In this document: one piece after another, positions 49,476-63,912 of the stretch | How the letters are laid out: every line of letters begins with the position of its first letter | How positions within the stretch are numbered: the stretch's first letter is position 1 | Origin: Nymphaea colorata | Taxonomy: Eukaryota > Streptophyta > Magnoliopsida > Nymphaeales > Nymphaeaceae | Length of the DNA: 64,000 nucleotides | Assembly (NCBI RefSeq): GCF_008831285.2 | Contig: NC_045138.2 | Location: 34,629,934 to 34,693,933, forward strand | Reading direction: 5' to 3' | Notes under the pieces: generated by a model | The model's database searches: none | Seen by the model: the letters and a program-made list of their open reading frames with translations, nothing else | Told to the model about the DNA's origin: nothing | Translations under genes and position numbers: made by a program

Positions 49476-51520
49476 GCACCTATTAATCATCTCCCTATTA
49501 CTAGGATAGGAAGCCAAAAGTGGTTTTTCAAATGGGAAAGCGTTATGGCATAACCCAGCACCTATTAATCATCTCCCTATTAAAAAAAAAGGCAATGGCC
49601 AAGCCGATCAACAAGACTTTGATCCGAATCCTCGAGAGGACGATGGAGTCTGCTTTTTGAGTGGCACGCCTTTACGAGCATATAACTCACTCTTTCTTTC
49701 CGCTGTGAAATAGGACTGATCCACTTTCGACTCTTTCGAAGAGTCTTTCGGTTGTTCGACGAATCCAACTGCGGACAGCGAAGAACGGGTTTCTCAGAAA
49801 GCAAGCCACGGAGAAAGCCATTTTGTCATAGCCTTGGTTTCTACCTTCAAAACAAAACACTGCCCTCAAAAAAAGCAAGGTTTGATGTGAGTTTCGATCG
49901 CCAAGCTGCCCTAACATAGTCTTCTCAATATTCAAAATGAAACCAAAGAAAGAGGGGAAGGAAGCCAAGGAGGTCCAAAAGAAAGTCAACCGGCTTTCTT
50001 TCTTGGCAGCCAGGTTCTCAGACGCTTTGGCGTCTATCAAATCGAAGAAGTTCTGCACGGAGATGACCGGCATCAACATCAGTGGCCCTCTGACCTCCGC
50101 AATACACCGAGCAAGGCTTATAGAATGAGAATTGGCTCGTCTGGATTGAATGGAACCCTCATTTTCAGAATCTCCGTCCATGAGTCTACCTCTCGCTTCC
50201 ATGAGACTTTGGAGATCATATTACCAGCCAAGATGAAAGTACCCTCCCTATCCCTGAAGGTGAATCCCTGCCAATACTCCTCGTTTTTAAAAAGGGCATA
50301 GATACATAACTTAAACCATCCTGGAATAGGAGGTGCCCAGGTTTGAAAGTCAAGCCATTTAAGATAGGTCGGATCCTACTATCAAAGTGACATTTAAGCA
50401 AGAGAATCCGTTCCCGAACAGCCCACAAGATAGCCTCCACCAAACTCTCCACCTGAATCACCTGATTTTTCCGATGTGAAAAGATGGCTGTGTCCAAAAT
50501 CTTCCAAATGGAGACTTGGGCAGCAAGCTTCCAACCTTGAGATCTCCAAGCGGAGTTAGAATGTATACGAATCCCATTCTGAACTTGACGAGGAAAAGGG
50601 ACGCCATCCTTCTACTTCTAGATGAAGGCGATCCCATATTGCACGAGCAAACATACAATACACGAGAGGAAGAGCCTCCTGAGACAAGGACACCGACTGA
50701 CCAACTAGTGAGTGGCCAAGCTTCCTGAGCCTATCCTGGGTTAGTAGCTTGTTGTCGATGGCCAGGCGCTTTTGAGTAGGGCAGCATTGGGAGAGTGCCC
50801 TGGGAACCAGATAGGAAGAGCATCAGTGAACTCCCGCCCCCTCTCCCTATAAGCATTCCAACCCTCTTTTGCTGAGTCTATTCTATCCTTCTCATGCACC
50901 CCAAAAGTAGCCAATCAGGTCGATTATTTAGATGAATGCGCCCGAGAGCCTCTTTCAAAAGAGGGAATTGGCTAGAGTTTTCTGCATTAAGAAGAAAAAG
51001 CGAGTCAGAATCCTTTGACATTGCCTCAGATATTTTGAGGCCCGGTGTAATATGTAGATTAGGGTATCTATATTCAGTGAGGAGGCTTTGAAGGCTGTAT
51101 TGCCCTTTCCAAGGATCAAACCAAAAATCCATACTGCTCCCATCCCCCACTTCCCATCGGGAACCCATCTCAAGAACTCGCATACTCCTGATTCAGCTCT
51201 TCCAACCCCAAGAGCCAAGGTGTGGATGCTTAACAAACCATGGGGAAGATTGAAGGAGGTATTGACTATGCAACACCCGAGTCCACAAACTTGAGGAGGT
51301 CATCATAATCCCTGCTCTCTTAGCCATCAGTGCAAGATTCCTATCAGGGAGTCGTCGAATCCCAAACCCGCCTTCTTCTTTCGGCTGACAAACCTGAGAA
51401 AAAGCTGCGAAGATGAATTTGATGAGTGTCGCTAGTGCCTTGCCATCAGAAGGTTCGCATGATATGCTCAAGCTTTTCAAGAACCGAGGCAGGGAGAATC
51501 CAGGATGGAAACCAAGAACA
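49476..51520 (-). mobile_element. Decayed LINE (non-LTR retrotransposon) reverse-transcriptase tail
   Basis: Minus-strand frames carry the region after the reverse-transcriptase domain. About 51190-51480 holds VCQPKEEGGFGIRRLPDRN followed by LWTRVLHSQYL. About 51120-51165 holds WEVGDGSSMDFWFDPW, which begins the zf-RVT type segment of plant LINEs. About 50220-50660 has further shifted fragments. Several frames are needed, so the copy is dead. A 25-bp direct repeat (49476-49500 and 49558-49582) and an A9 run lie at the low-coordinate side. The limits of the element are not defined, and the part below about 50200 is assigned only by position. Confidence 0.6.
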
Positions 51521-52099
51521 TGGGTGACTACGACGCGTGGATTTGATCACCCGCACAGCTCTTGAGAGACCATGAAGCGGTTTTTGATTTTTCACATTGA
51601 ACAACAAGCTGCTCACAGCCGTCTACCTACAAAAAGAAGAAAAGAAGTCCAATCCAGCCAAGATGATCAAGAATGCGGGAAGACCTATTAAATGAAACTC
51701 CACTCGTTCTACAGCACAGAACGAGCCATGAGCGAAGCTCTTTCTATAGTGTGTTCCGTGGACGTACTTTGAGGTCAACTTCCTAGACAGACAGGTGGAT
51801 AGGAGCCTCAACTAGGGCGGAGCCTCAAGCCTACTGCATGCTTACAAGGTCAAGGAAGATGGCGTTTAGTGCTTTTTTTTCTTGAACATTGGAATTGCGG
51901 TGATCGCTTGACCACTTGACCAAAGGTACCTTTTGAGGTGCTCGGTAGGCGTCAGAGAGCAGTCTGAATTTGGGATTCAAAAGGGTCTGGGTCTGCTCGG
52001 CGGTGAGAAAACAGAAGGCTTGAGGCGCCTTGGAAAGACCGAGCTCATATGACCAACTGAGGTATAAGAGCTTGAGTTGAGAGTCCCTAAGATACGAGA

Positions 52100-52770
52100 T
52101 ATGGCATCGGAAGGTGTACTGTTGGAGAGCACACTTCTCACAGCGGTACTCGGGAAAGAGTCACCCGCTGAGAGGCTCGAGTGGAGGAAATCGAGTCTTC
52201 GGAGATGGCTTGGGAGCAAGAATGGATGCCTCTGAGAAGGCTATCCAAGACTTGGCGGACGAATTCCGTTGGGCAGCGACACGAAGAGCGCCCATTGAGG
52301 AAGGCCCAGATCAAAAAGATTGTGGCTGAGTTCACTGTCCTAAAGAGGGCAGTGGCTAGTGGGGCGACTAGTCAAGGAGACTCTTCACGAGTGAGAGTCC
52401 CCGAGCCACGGTGCTACAATGGCAGGATGCAAAGGGCCTTTGGGATTTCTACAAAGACTTGAGAGCTTTGAGGGGTCGGATGATGCGATTGTCAATACCG
52501 CCACCATGTACCTCACGGGTTCTGCCAAGCGTTGGTGGAGGACCCGTGAGGAAGATATTCAGAAGGGTCTCTTTGAGCTATTGGGATGACCTCAAGAGGG
52601 AACTCAAGGCGCAGTTCCTCCAACAAAATTGCGCGTTAGCTACCGCCGTGGGATGATTGGTCAAAGTGCCTGAAAGGTGCCTGACAAACTCGAGAACAGA
52701 AAACCGCCTCTTGAGTGATTTTAGGGTGGGCGTCAAAAGGGCAATGAAGAGGGTTGAGCCTTTCTAATCG
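52100..52770 (+). mobile_element. Ty3/gypsy-like gag fragment, frameshifted
   Basis: Plus-strand fragments in shifting frames read MDASEKAIQDLADEF, then VPEPRCYNG with NAKGLWDF in another frame, then TATMYLTGSAKRWWRTREED and WDDLKRELKAQFLQQN. These match the gag layout of plant Ty3/gypsy elements (F-x-G-x-RNAKE..., MYLTGDAKLWWR, LKKELKDQFLP). No protease, reverse transcriptase or integrase follows and no LTR was found, so only a gag relic is present. Confidence 0.7.
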
Positions 52771-54259
52771 ATCTTGGCTTTCTTGATCGGCATTTCAGGT
52801 CTGGTGCATGTCTCCAAATTTGGGTTGATGTCCAGAATCAGCTTGAACAGAATACAAATAACTGAAAACAAATATCTGAGTAGATCAACGTCTAGAGATT
52901 TCACCTTCTTGTGTTGCTCAGCCAGAAGAACAAGGTCGGCAGTGTATTCTCATCAGTAGACTGCCATATCTGGCAGACCATATATGCGGTTCAACTTGCT
53001 CAGCAACAAACAAGTTGGACTTAATCTCAGTTAATATATTAACTCGTACAGAAACTGGCAGCTTGAAAACATAAAACATAATATCAAAATGTCAAGCACT
53101 TGATAATATCACATGCTATAACCACATTGATCAGGCGGTACAACATGACTTGCAAAACATGTGAATGAGCACTTGATGTTGTGAACAAACTAACGCAATG
53201 AGTGTTTCCAGTGCATCAGACAGGATGAGACCAACAATAATCCCATCCTTCAAATACATTCTAGATTCTAAGCTCTTTACGTAACGGTACAAACATTAAT
53301 CTTGAGTGGTACAAGAACAACTCAGAAGCTACGACGTTGTTTCCGAGACATCCGACTCCTTATACACACGTCATATTTACAAAATTCAAAAGAACTGCCA
53401 AATGCTCGCATCCGCTAATGCGCCCATCCTCTAATGCACCAATGCGGAATTCTTCATGAGACTTACGTACAATAGCCCAGACCTTTTAAAATAAATAATG
53501 TTCCTTCTCCGTTGACAAGCACAACAAAAAAGGGACGGTCGTTTCAATTTGCAATTTCTACTTGTTCTCTCAGGTGGCTTCAACTAAGGTAGTCCAAAAC
53601 AACAAACTTTATTCATTTATAACAATATCATTTACGTGAAACCACATGTGTGAGTGCAGACATTGACTGCACACCAAAAAAAAAAAAAAAAGGGCAGGAA
53701 CAGTGCATACAGGAATTCTGAGTCTGGTGGATTTCTAGAAGACAACTTCAGAAGTTCTATCACGTGAAGTTCTGTCCAGAACAAACCGAACTGAATAGCA
53801 TATCCCAAGTATTTTTCTGCTGTGAGGGAACCCCAAAGCACATAGAGACATCTTAAAAACTATTACTGTAAAAATAGACCTTATTAATTTGAATTCACAG
53901 CAGCCTCTCACTACCATTTTCTTTCATTAGCAACTGTTTTTTTCAGTGCAAAAGGAATCTAGAGTCCCGTTAGAGTCTTCTCCTTACAACTTTGTGCTCT
54001 TGCAGGTAGAACTTTTAAAAGAATTATCGTGTTCATATACACAGTAGTTCCACGAACATGGGTTGCAGAATTTTGAAAGAAAAGCCGCTTGTTCCAGTCA
54101 CATAGATGTCGACATAGGTAAACAATCTTAAGGAGGAAAAGCTATGCTTGACATGGATATACAAAAACTCTCTGATTTCTCAAAATCTTTATATACATTC
54201 AAAAATTTATGCCACCGAACCAATTCTCAGAATCCCATGTACAATATAGGTTTATAACT
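52771..54259. other. 3' flank of the plastid membrane protein gene
   Basis: AT-rich sequence with only short frames. It should contain the 3' UTR of the minus-strand gene that stops at 54260. A poly-A run lies at about 53676-53691. Confidence 0.4.
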
Positions 54260-57200
54260 TTATACATCATTTACTATGTTTCTTGATCTCAGGAAAACCA
54301 TTAACTCCTCTCTATTTCTGACTTTTGTGATGTCATTCCACCACCTTTTCCTGAACCAAACAGAAAAAAATATCAATAGAAAGGAGCATACATGCATACA
54401 CACACACATATGCAGGTATAAAAGAAAATTCAGTCACAAAGTAGGTTTTCTTGCCCCCCGGTATTTCCTTCTTTCACAAGAAAGTGGAAACTTATGGTTG
54501 ACAGAACTCCAGATAATCAAGAGATTCATTTGGAAAGAAGATTATGTCGCAGAAAATAAGGCACTATATGACTTTGTCATCCTCAACATCACCAACTCAT
54601 TCCTCTAAATGCTTACTGCAAATCTGCATGTCAAATGCATTTGGAACCATGTATAGGGAGACAGTTGTGGAGCAGAAAATAGAGGTCTGCGGTTTGTTAG
54701 ACATCAGTATTCAAGCAACTCACGTTACATATATGGCATATTTTTTCACAATGTCTGTGACCGGTTAATTATCTTTATTTTCAACAACCCTGGCAGTTCT
54801 TTGTGAGCAGAAGGCTAATATTGCTGAAAAAGAACATCTATCAACAATAAAAAATAAGTATGCAATTCTGAGATTGGCTAATTATCTATATTTTAAATGC
54901 CCAGCAGTTCTTTATCAACAGCAGGCTACTATCAAAGAAAAGAGAACATCTATCAACAATAAAAGAGGTCTAGGCATACCTATTCGAAGCCCACAATAGA
55001 TCATATGCAATGAAACTGGTGGCAGCAACAAAACCTACCATTTCCAAACCTCCATGCACTAAGCAAGACAAAATTATGTGTCAGTCAAGCAATAAATAAA
55101 TGTAAAAGAAGACAAAGACAATCATGTACCTCCAGTAGTTAACATCCCGAATATGCCTGCTCCCATAGCAATTGCTGGCATAGCCCTTCGTAAAGCATCT
55201 TCATCAGATATCTCTTCCTGGTTCAAGAAAGTGCAAGCTTAATTCATGCTCTATTTTTTCCTGTGATGACGAGAGTTCCAAACATACTTCCCTCTGCGCT
55301 CTGAGTCAAAAAATGCAGGTGAACCCCAAAAACATATATAGCATGTTGGAACTCAAGTTTTATTTGGCACCAAGACAATGGTTTATCATGAAGACAAACA
55401 AGATTCCACCCAAGACAAAAAAAAAAAAACCCTCTATTCTCTAACTTGGGCATAATTTATTCCTACATATGGATGATTATGCAACAGGTTGAGTGAGCCT
55501 CCTCTGTCCTCAAGGATCAGAAACCAACAAAATAGGATGAGAAAATTGAGAACTCAATAAGGTTCTTTAGCTTGTTAAGACGACTATGAGCCTTACAGGT
55601 CAAATAGACATGATTAGTCAAGCGGCCATATTCTGAAGGAAAAGCTAGAAATTAAGAATAAATGTTTTACAGTTAAATTTTGTTTGTCCAAATAATTTCA
55701 CCTATTCCTCAACGAAATGTATTGCATATCACATGAATGTAATGCAAATCTACACATGTTAACCTGCACATGAATTGCTACAGCATTGATTATGTGAACC
55801 CAAAACATAATTGAGATCGTGTGGTAAAGTCAATTTGACAACAGTCTAGAAGAACCATCAAGTTTTCGTGCACTTTTACTCTTCACAACCATAGCTTAGT
55901 GAAGTTCAGAAAGCTCAACATACAGTTCTTGTTCCATATCTCACAACTTCAGAGTTCCAATTGTTCACTTCAGTTTACGATTCCTAAGACAATTTACTCA
56001 ACTAAATCACAATGAGCCACCAATTATGGTATAATTTTTTCAACACAGTAATAGAGTGGTCCCATAGCTTCATCTCAAAGGCATTAAAATTTATAATCCA
56101 CTCATAATAGACATTGGCCATTTTGAAAGTCCGTATATTAAATGATAAAAGCTCATTCTAGGAAGTAGCTGTCTTCTACCGTAAGGAAGTCTTCTAAAGT
56201 TCAAATTAATATTAAACCATATCGCGTCTGAAGGATAGCCACCTGGGTCCTTAAACCTTGACAACTTGATGAATGTACTTTAGGCTGATTCAGATATACT
56301 ACGTCCAAGGGGTTCGGTTATCCCTGAAACCTAGATTTCGCTTCCTATTGTTGTAAAATGAATGCAATGATGAAGGATTGCAAGGATCCATTGAGTCTCC
56401 TATGTGACTTCACATACATACTTCAGTTCCTTCATGCATTAACAGCATTCGATTAAGTTGATTGGTACCTAAAATTGTCATCCATGTTAGAGGATTGTCC
56501 AAGAATCAAGGTTTTGTTCATCAATAAGAAAAAAGGCATAAATGCAACAAATTCAAGAATCAAGATGCAGCAATTTGACTTTCCAATGTCAAATCATTTA
56601 AATAAAAGAATTCGGCCAAAAGTCAACCTGTTCGTCAGTTGTGGAACTCCCCAAGCAACTCTCCACGCCAAACTCTGAACTGAAGGACATAACTGGCGTC
56701 GGGTTCCTACTTGAATGGTTGGATATTGCCATTGACCCATGGCCATCCTCTTCATTATGATAGCCTATTGATTCAATAGAAGCTTCAGTAGTTTTATCCC
56801 TCATTTCTGTTTCCCCTTCCATCGTTTGCGGGAGGTTCTGTTTGAAGACATTTCCTTTCATTTCTGCATCTCCAATAGTTAATTCTGACCCCTCATGGAG
56901 ATGGGCATTTGATGTGTCACGCCTCTTTGTGAATTCTTCGCTTCTTTCTCTTTCATCATCAGCCAAAGGACGGTTTCGGTCCTCTTTTTCGTCATGAATA
57001 GTCCAAAGATCAATTTCTTTTGTGATATCGTCGTCACCGATTTCACTGTTGCAAGAAAACATTTTTGACTCTTCATAGAGGGAAATGGGCAATTCCCCGC
57101 TAACTTCAGCAACCATGTCATTTTCTTCCTTTCCTTCGTCAATCAACTGGTCAGAAATTTCATCTGAATTGTAGTCCACAACTACTTTTGTATCGCCGGA

Positions 57201-58091
57201 GACTATTTGTGATGTATTTTCAACCACTTCTTCGCTTCCCTCCATTCCGTCATTGGTCAATCGAAGATCAATTTCGGACAGATTGTCATTTCCGGCCGTT
57301 TCTATATCGTCACAGAACCTTTCCGACACGACATTTTGGAAGTATATCAATCCTTTGTCGATCGGAACACCCTTGCTCAGTTTCTTCACCTCATTAAGCA
57401 ATTGACCGTGAGCAGCCATGGCGTTGCTAATTCCACCTGATGCTGCATCCCGAGAAACAATACAGTTTCCCGCCTCACCAAATTCACTCCCCGAAGTCTC
57501 CCGAAAAGGAGACGATAACATCGACGATTCTCTAAACCCTAAACCCCGGCCAAAGGCATTTGAAGAGTTGATTAACGAAGAAATGACTGAATCCTGCCTA
57601 GGCCTCCCAATTGAGTCACAAGCTTGAGTGACCTCCTCCTCCTCTTGCATTCCGTCGTTGGAAAAGATAATTCTCGCCCCAGAAACTCCCAGCAGAGACT
57701 CACCAGAAACCGCCGCATGATTCGGTCCCAATTGGACGCCATTGCCGTCGGAAGAGACGATCTTCCTTTCTGAAATGCGCCTCTTTCGCCTTGATTTCAA
57801 GACGAAGGCGAGCGCAGCAAAGACGGAGGACAGCAAGAAGGCAATCACAAGCGCACTGCCGGAAGAACTCGAGGGCTGGTTGAAAATTCTTAGCGGGAAG
57901 GGGAAGGATACGGATGAGAAGTAGGTAGGCTGGAAAATGGTGGAGGCATACACGAGCCTCTTGTTTGTCCGGCAACGCACACGCAGAAGGGAACGCCGGG
58001 GGAGCGAAGGATTTGCCGCCAAAACTGCTACGGACTTAGGGCCGGAAGAGAGAGAGGAGAGTGGTGGAGAGGCGATGACCAGGCACGCCAT
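54260..58091 (-). CDS. Acidic, probably plastid-targeted membrane protein of unknown function
   Basis: Four minus-strand exons: 58091-56628, 55217-55130, 55058-54980 and 54350-54260. Phases agree, giving 573 residues. The frame is open to an earlier ATG at 58232 (620 residues). I prefer 58091 because MACLVIASPPLSSLSSGP and the following S/R-rich, acid-free stretch form a typical plastid transit peptide. A first membrane segment (ALVIAFLLSSVFAALAFVL, about 79-98) is followed by KSRRKRR. Then comes a long region of about 380 residues rich in E, D, S and N, probably disordered. Exons 2-4 encode a compact end: SDEDALRRAMPAIAMGAGIF, a hydrophobic stretch GGLEMVGFVAATSFIAYDLL, then a charged tail WASNRKRWWNDITKVRN...NIVNDV. 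The last part looks conserved, the middle does not. I do not recognise the family. Confidence 0.7.
54764..54970. repeat. Imperfect tandem duplication of about 110 bp inside the last intron
   Basis: Two adjacent units near 54764-54870 and 54871-54970 share the order TTAATTATCT...TATTTT, GCAGTTCTTT, CAGxAGGCTA, and GAACATCTATCAACAATAAA. Divergence between copies is moderate. It lies between exons 3 and 4 of the plastid membrane protein gene, close to the donor of exon 3. Confidence 0.75.
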
Positions 58092-61000
58092 TGAATATCC
58101 AAAAATTGGAGAATTGGGAAAATGTCGGAAGAAATGATGCTCGGCCGTCGCGAGCAGAGATCCCATCGGCAGAATGGCGGTTTCGAAAGATGGAGGCAAC
58201 ATGGAAATTCCATTCTTGTCCCTCGTTGGCACCTAAAGGCGGTCCGAGTCGACCATCCGCGAAAGAGTCGGGTTAGAACCTCGGACCAAATAAAATGCAA
58301 AATGTATGGATTCAGTTGAAAAACAACCTAAACTACTACTCGTAATCAGGACGCAAATATGATGGGCAAAGAGAGTAGGTTATCAAACCTGAATCCAAAT
58401 TCGAACATGTCATTTGGAGTAAAAGTATATTTAAATGAGATTAGATTACGTAAGACCGAATGCATATCTAAATCACGCATATCCGAACACAAAGTTCATG
58501 GTTTGAACTTTGAAGAAGTTTTCTTTTTCATGTAGGCAAGGCCGGGACTGGCAAGCTGTTTGTTCAATTAAAGAAGATAGCTAGCTGTGCCCGTAGTTAA
58601 GTTAAGTTAAGTTAAGAGAGAAAAAATTCCAATTGTTTCGCACTTGCAAGCCTGAAATTTTATGGCAACAGTGCTTGAACTTTAATTGTCAGTGCGATCT
58701 GATGGTGATCTCTATACCCATTCCGACACGGCACTTGGGAATTTCCAACATACATGATGTTTGAGCTCTGAGGGACAGACAGACAGACATGGATCGCATC
58801 AATCCTGCAGCCTTGCCATTGAAACTTCTTGATATTGTCCGTTTGCCTTTTCACCATCAATATTGGGAACATTGCTGTCAAAACCAGAAGCCTGACTGAC
58901 TGCTTAACGAAGAGACCAGCTTAAAATTCGTGACCTTTGGGTGATTTTGGAACCCCTCAAAAGGTTGTTCGATAAGAAACACATGTCCTTGAAAGCTTAT
59001 GATCTAAGAGCAGCGTGTCGCTCTTCCATGAAATTCATATTGAACGATTAAACGTAATCACATAATATTTCTTCAAACAAGAACAAAAATGGTATTTTTG
59101 TAACAGCATCTGTTCTAAGAACACGGTCTTCTTCTTATCAAACATCCGCTAATTGAGCGGCAGTTTTCTACAAGCTGCCCTTGAGCTCGGCCATGGTACT
59201 GTCCGGTGGCTCGATAAATACTTGTTTAGTGAACTAAGTCCTTTTTTTCTCTGTCAAAAGAGTGAATGTATGACTAACAATCTAAAAGACAGTACGAAGG
59301 ATGTACCAAACACGGACAAAGTAACTTTGTTCATGTTTGATACCCTTTCCCTTGATGCATGCCGCTTACGAGCGTCGTGATCAGAATTAGTGGCTGCCCA
59401 AGCAGGGGACAAAAAAGGTTTTTTCTTTTATAAAATAGCGAAACTGACACGAACCATTTGTTTTATGGCAAGGTATATTTACGACATTGACTCGACTCTT
59501 CTGCCTTTTATATGTATAGGAAGACGACCGTTTTCTTGACGACAATAAGAAGAGTCAAACTCGAAATGTCGAAGAATATATCTGCGTCGTGCCTTGGTGC
59601 TGGACAGCCGAGCGGGTCGACCTCATTGGTTCTCTAAAATTTTTGAAACAATTACTAAAAGCTTATTATCAGTATGATGATCCAATCAACTCACTATGAC
59701 TGCTTGCCCCATTCATTTTGTTTTCGTCTCTGTCTTCCTATCGACATGTTCAAGTATATACCCGGAGTATTCATTGCCCACCAGTTGCATTTAATCTTGT
59801 TTTAGCTCTGCAAAGTGATAAGCTTATATAAGAAAGTTGGTAAAAACCATACTACTTGGGTTGAAGACAACAACCAATCCCATTAAAATTAATATTTCTT
59901 TTACAATCTAAGCTCTTAAATATGATTTTAAGAGTGATTTGGGGAGAAACATACATTATGCTAGTCGAGAAGACAACCTCTTAAATCTTGTTTTAGCTCT
60001 GCAACACCGCTAAAGAGCCTTTGGTGCGCAGGAGACATATCATGTGCCCCTTTAGCTTTCGAGGTACTTATACATCAATCGCTCGTCCGTTAAGTTTCGA
60101 AGCTTTTTATAGATGTTTATCTAAAAATTGTAAAACGGTGGAGAGTTTAAGTTTGTTTGGCGCCTTGTTTGTATATGTATGTAAATGGGTTTTCTTCATG
60201 TAATATTCATGGTAAATCATGAATAAGTTTTGAAACATAACATATATATAACAGTATGGAATATTATAATCACTAGAACTTAATTTAGGGTAAGTGACTG
60301 ACACTTGTTAGGTATATATTGAAGCATTGTGTTTAATTTATTATAGCTTGCTTACGTTTGATCATCTGGCTAGTGAAAGAAAGCCATGGCCAGCTAATCC
60401 ATGTGTGTTTGGTTACGAGGACCTGCGCCCATCAACATTAGTTTATCGTAGATGCATGTCGGATTGGTTAGGCCGTGGCTGGTGTGGTCACCCAACTTCC
60501 ACGTCGGGAATCCTCCACCCTTTTGTCACCACCTGCCGTGTAGCCTTGTCCGATTCGAATTTTCCTTGTCGTTAGAGATCTCGATTTGCATCTTTAGATT
60601 TGAATAGTTTTTCTTCTTCCACCTGCTAGTAGTTGTTGTCATGGTAGATGCATGTTGTTAAGTTAGAGCCCACACTCCCTGTCCCTGCAATCAATCGTAC
60701 GCCCTAATGCTCTAAGTTTCACGTCATCTACAAAAAAGTTTAATTTGCTGCCATCGTTACTTGACTTGGACTGGTAAGACAGAATGCGACTATTTTCTTT
60801 TTCAGGTCGGACTGCGGCAACTTCTCTGTGTTCCCATCACCAGTCTTAAGCCATCTTTCGCTTTCAGTACTGCCTTGGACTTGAAGGAGTTGGACTAGCT
60901 ATCTCACCAAACAAAAGCAACCCTTGACTCGACTCCCTTTAACTTAAAGCTCTTACGTGAGCCCATTTTTCAGATCTCTTTAACTTGAAGGTATTATTAC

Positions 61001-62309
61001 ACTAGTCTTACACGTCCATTTTTTGATCACTAAAGTTGCTCTAATCATGCACCTTTTACAAAATGCTGCGAATATACCATTTTTCGAGTGCATTTCTTCT
61101 TGGATGTCCTTCATCTTGCCACCCTTAAAGTATGCATGCCCAACTCCAGCGTTTCGATATACAAATGCGCTTAACTGCCCAATAATTGGCTTGAGTAGTT
61201 GGAAAGGCAGGAATTCTTAAAGTTAGCTGCCACATCGTTCTCGAATCAGACAAGCTGAACTCAGACTTGCATTTATTATTCAGAATTTGAGGGCATAACT
61301 TCTACTTACATCGGTGAACTTAACCCACCAACACCCCATCCGACCTCTACCAGTACTCTTGTGCCACAACCCCCCAACAATAGAAAATTGATGTACACTA
61401 TTGATTTTCTGAGGAATGGGTATGATCTACACCTCATAAGCTTCAATCCTTTATGCTGGACTTTCACATTTTAGAAATTTCAACGTCGTCCAGATTCGTC
61501 TCACTAAGTCCAAAAATTAAATCCATCTCTGCCTGCCCCTTTCTTACTCTTAGCCCTTAATTTGGACGCCAGAAGATATAACACTTAGCCCCCTCAAATC
61601 CTATTCTAGGTCTTCGCAAATTCTCATCCCTGCCTTCTTAGATCAAACAAGCAATTGAAACTACAGAATAGTTTATCTCTGTTGCTATAGGAATCCACGG
61701 GAGACCAGACAACTTTGTTCATGTGACAGAGGCAACCACAAGGTCAAAATGGGTGTCCTTGTGACGCACTGAAAATGTGTTCATATCGTACATTTAGTCG
61801 CTCCATGTGAAAGGCTAAGGCTATGCTTTACCTCCTTATGCGCAACATGAATCGAATATATGTACGTGACCCGTCTGTATACATGTATTTGGATTATGTA
61901 CAGCGTTTCAGCCAAGTGCTGAAACAGGCGGACGTGCAGAAGAAGACAAGCAATATTATAAGCAACTGGTGTCCACCATTACACTAACTTTAAACAATGG
62001 CAAAAGCGAAAAGATGAATCTCCAAACGATTAAAAGGTTTAAAGTTAAGGAAGCAAAGCTTTCGCCCTGGCTAATCACAGAATAGTATTGATGGAGTTGG
62101 TGAACTATAAACAATAGAGAAAAATGCCACACTTGCAGGCACGCTTTCCCATAAAGCAAACCGTTGCCGAGATATAATTAAAAAAAGAACACGGTCTACT
62201 GTTAATATAACGGATAAGCGAACTGTTTGGTATTGCAACATAACGCCGATGGTAGGTTTTTATGAAAAGAAAAATCTCGAAATGGCACCTCTTCACATGA
62301 TTGAAGACC
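58092..62309. other. Divergent intergenic region upstream of the peroxidase gene
   Basis: It holds the promoter of the minus-strand membrane protein gene at its left end and of the peroxidase at its right end. Short repeats include (TTAAG)4 near 58591-58614 and a 22-bp sequence with CTTGTTTTAGCTCTGCAA at about 59792 and 59984. A small hairpin (GTTTCAG...CTGAAAC) lies near 61908-61926. No gene is supported. Confidence 0.45.
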
Positions 62310-62317
62310 TATAAATA
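62310..62317 (+). promoter_or_regulatory. TATA box of the class III peroxidase gene
   Basis: TATAAATA lies 101 bp before the ATG at 62411, which fits a leader of about 70 nt. Confidence 0.65.
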
Positions 62318-62410
62318 GGTTGCTCCATTGGTTGAGTCCAATTCACACAGAACAGCCCGTCTGAACTGCAAGAGCCTTTCTGTAGGAGGCAGAGAGTGAG
62401 AGTGACAAAT

Positions 62411-63912
<1,502 letters not shown>

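Noticed and set aside
49937-50128. Plus-strand lysine-rich frame of 63 residues
   Set aside because: It is antisense to the LINE-like region and has no known domain; probably chance.
53632-53917. Two overlapping minus-strand frames near a poly-A tract
   Set aside because: They lie downstream of the stop of the plastid membrane protein gene, in its probable 3' flank, and do not fit as further exons.
58092-58232. 47-residue N-terminal extension of the plastid membrane protein
   Set aside because: The frame is open, but the added part carries acidic residues and histidines unlike a transit peptide, while the next ATG starts one cleanly. Not excluded; noted as an alternative.
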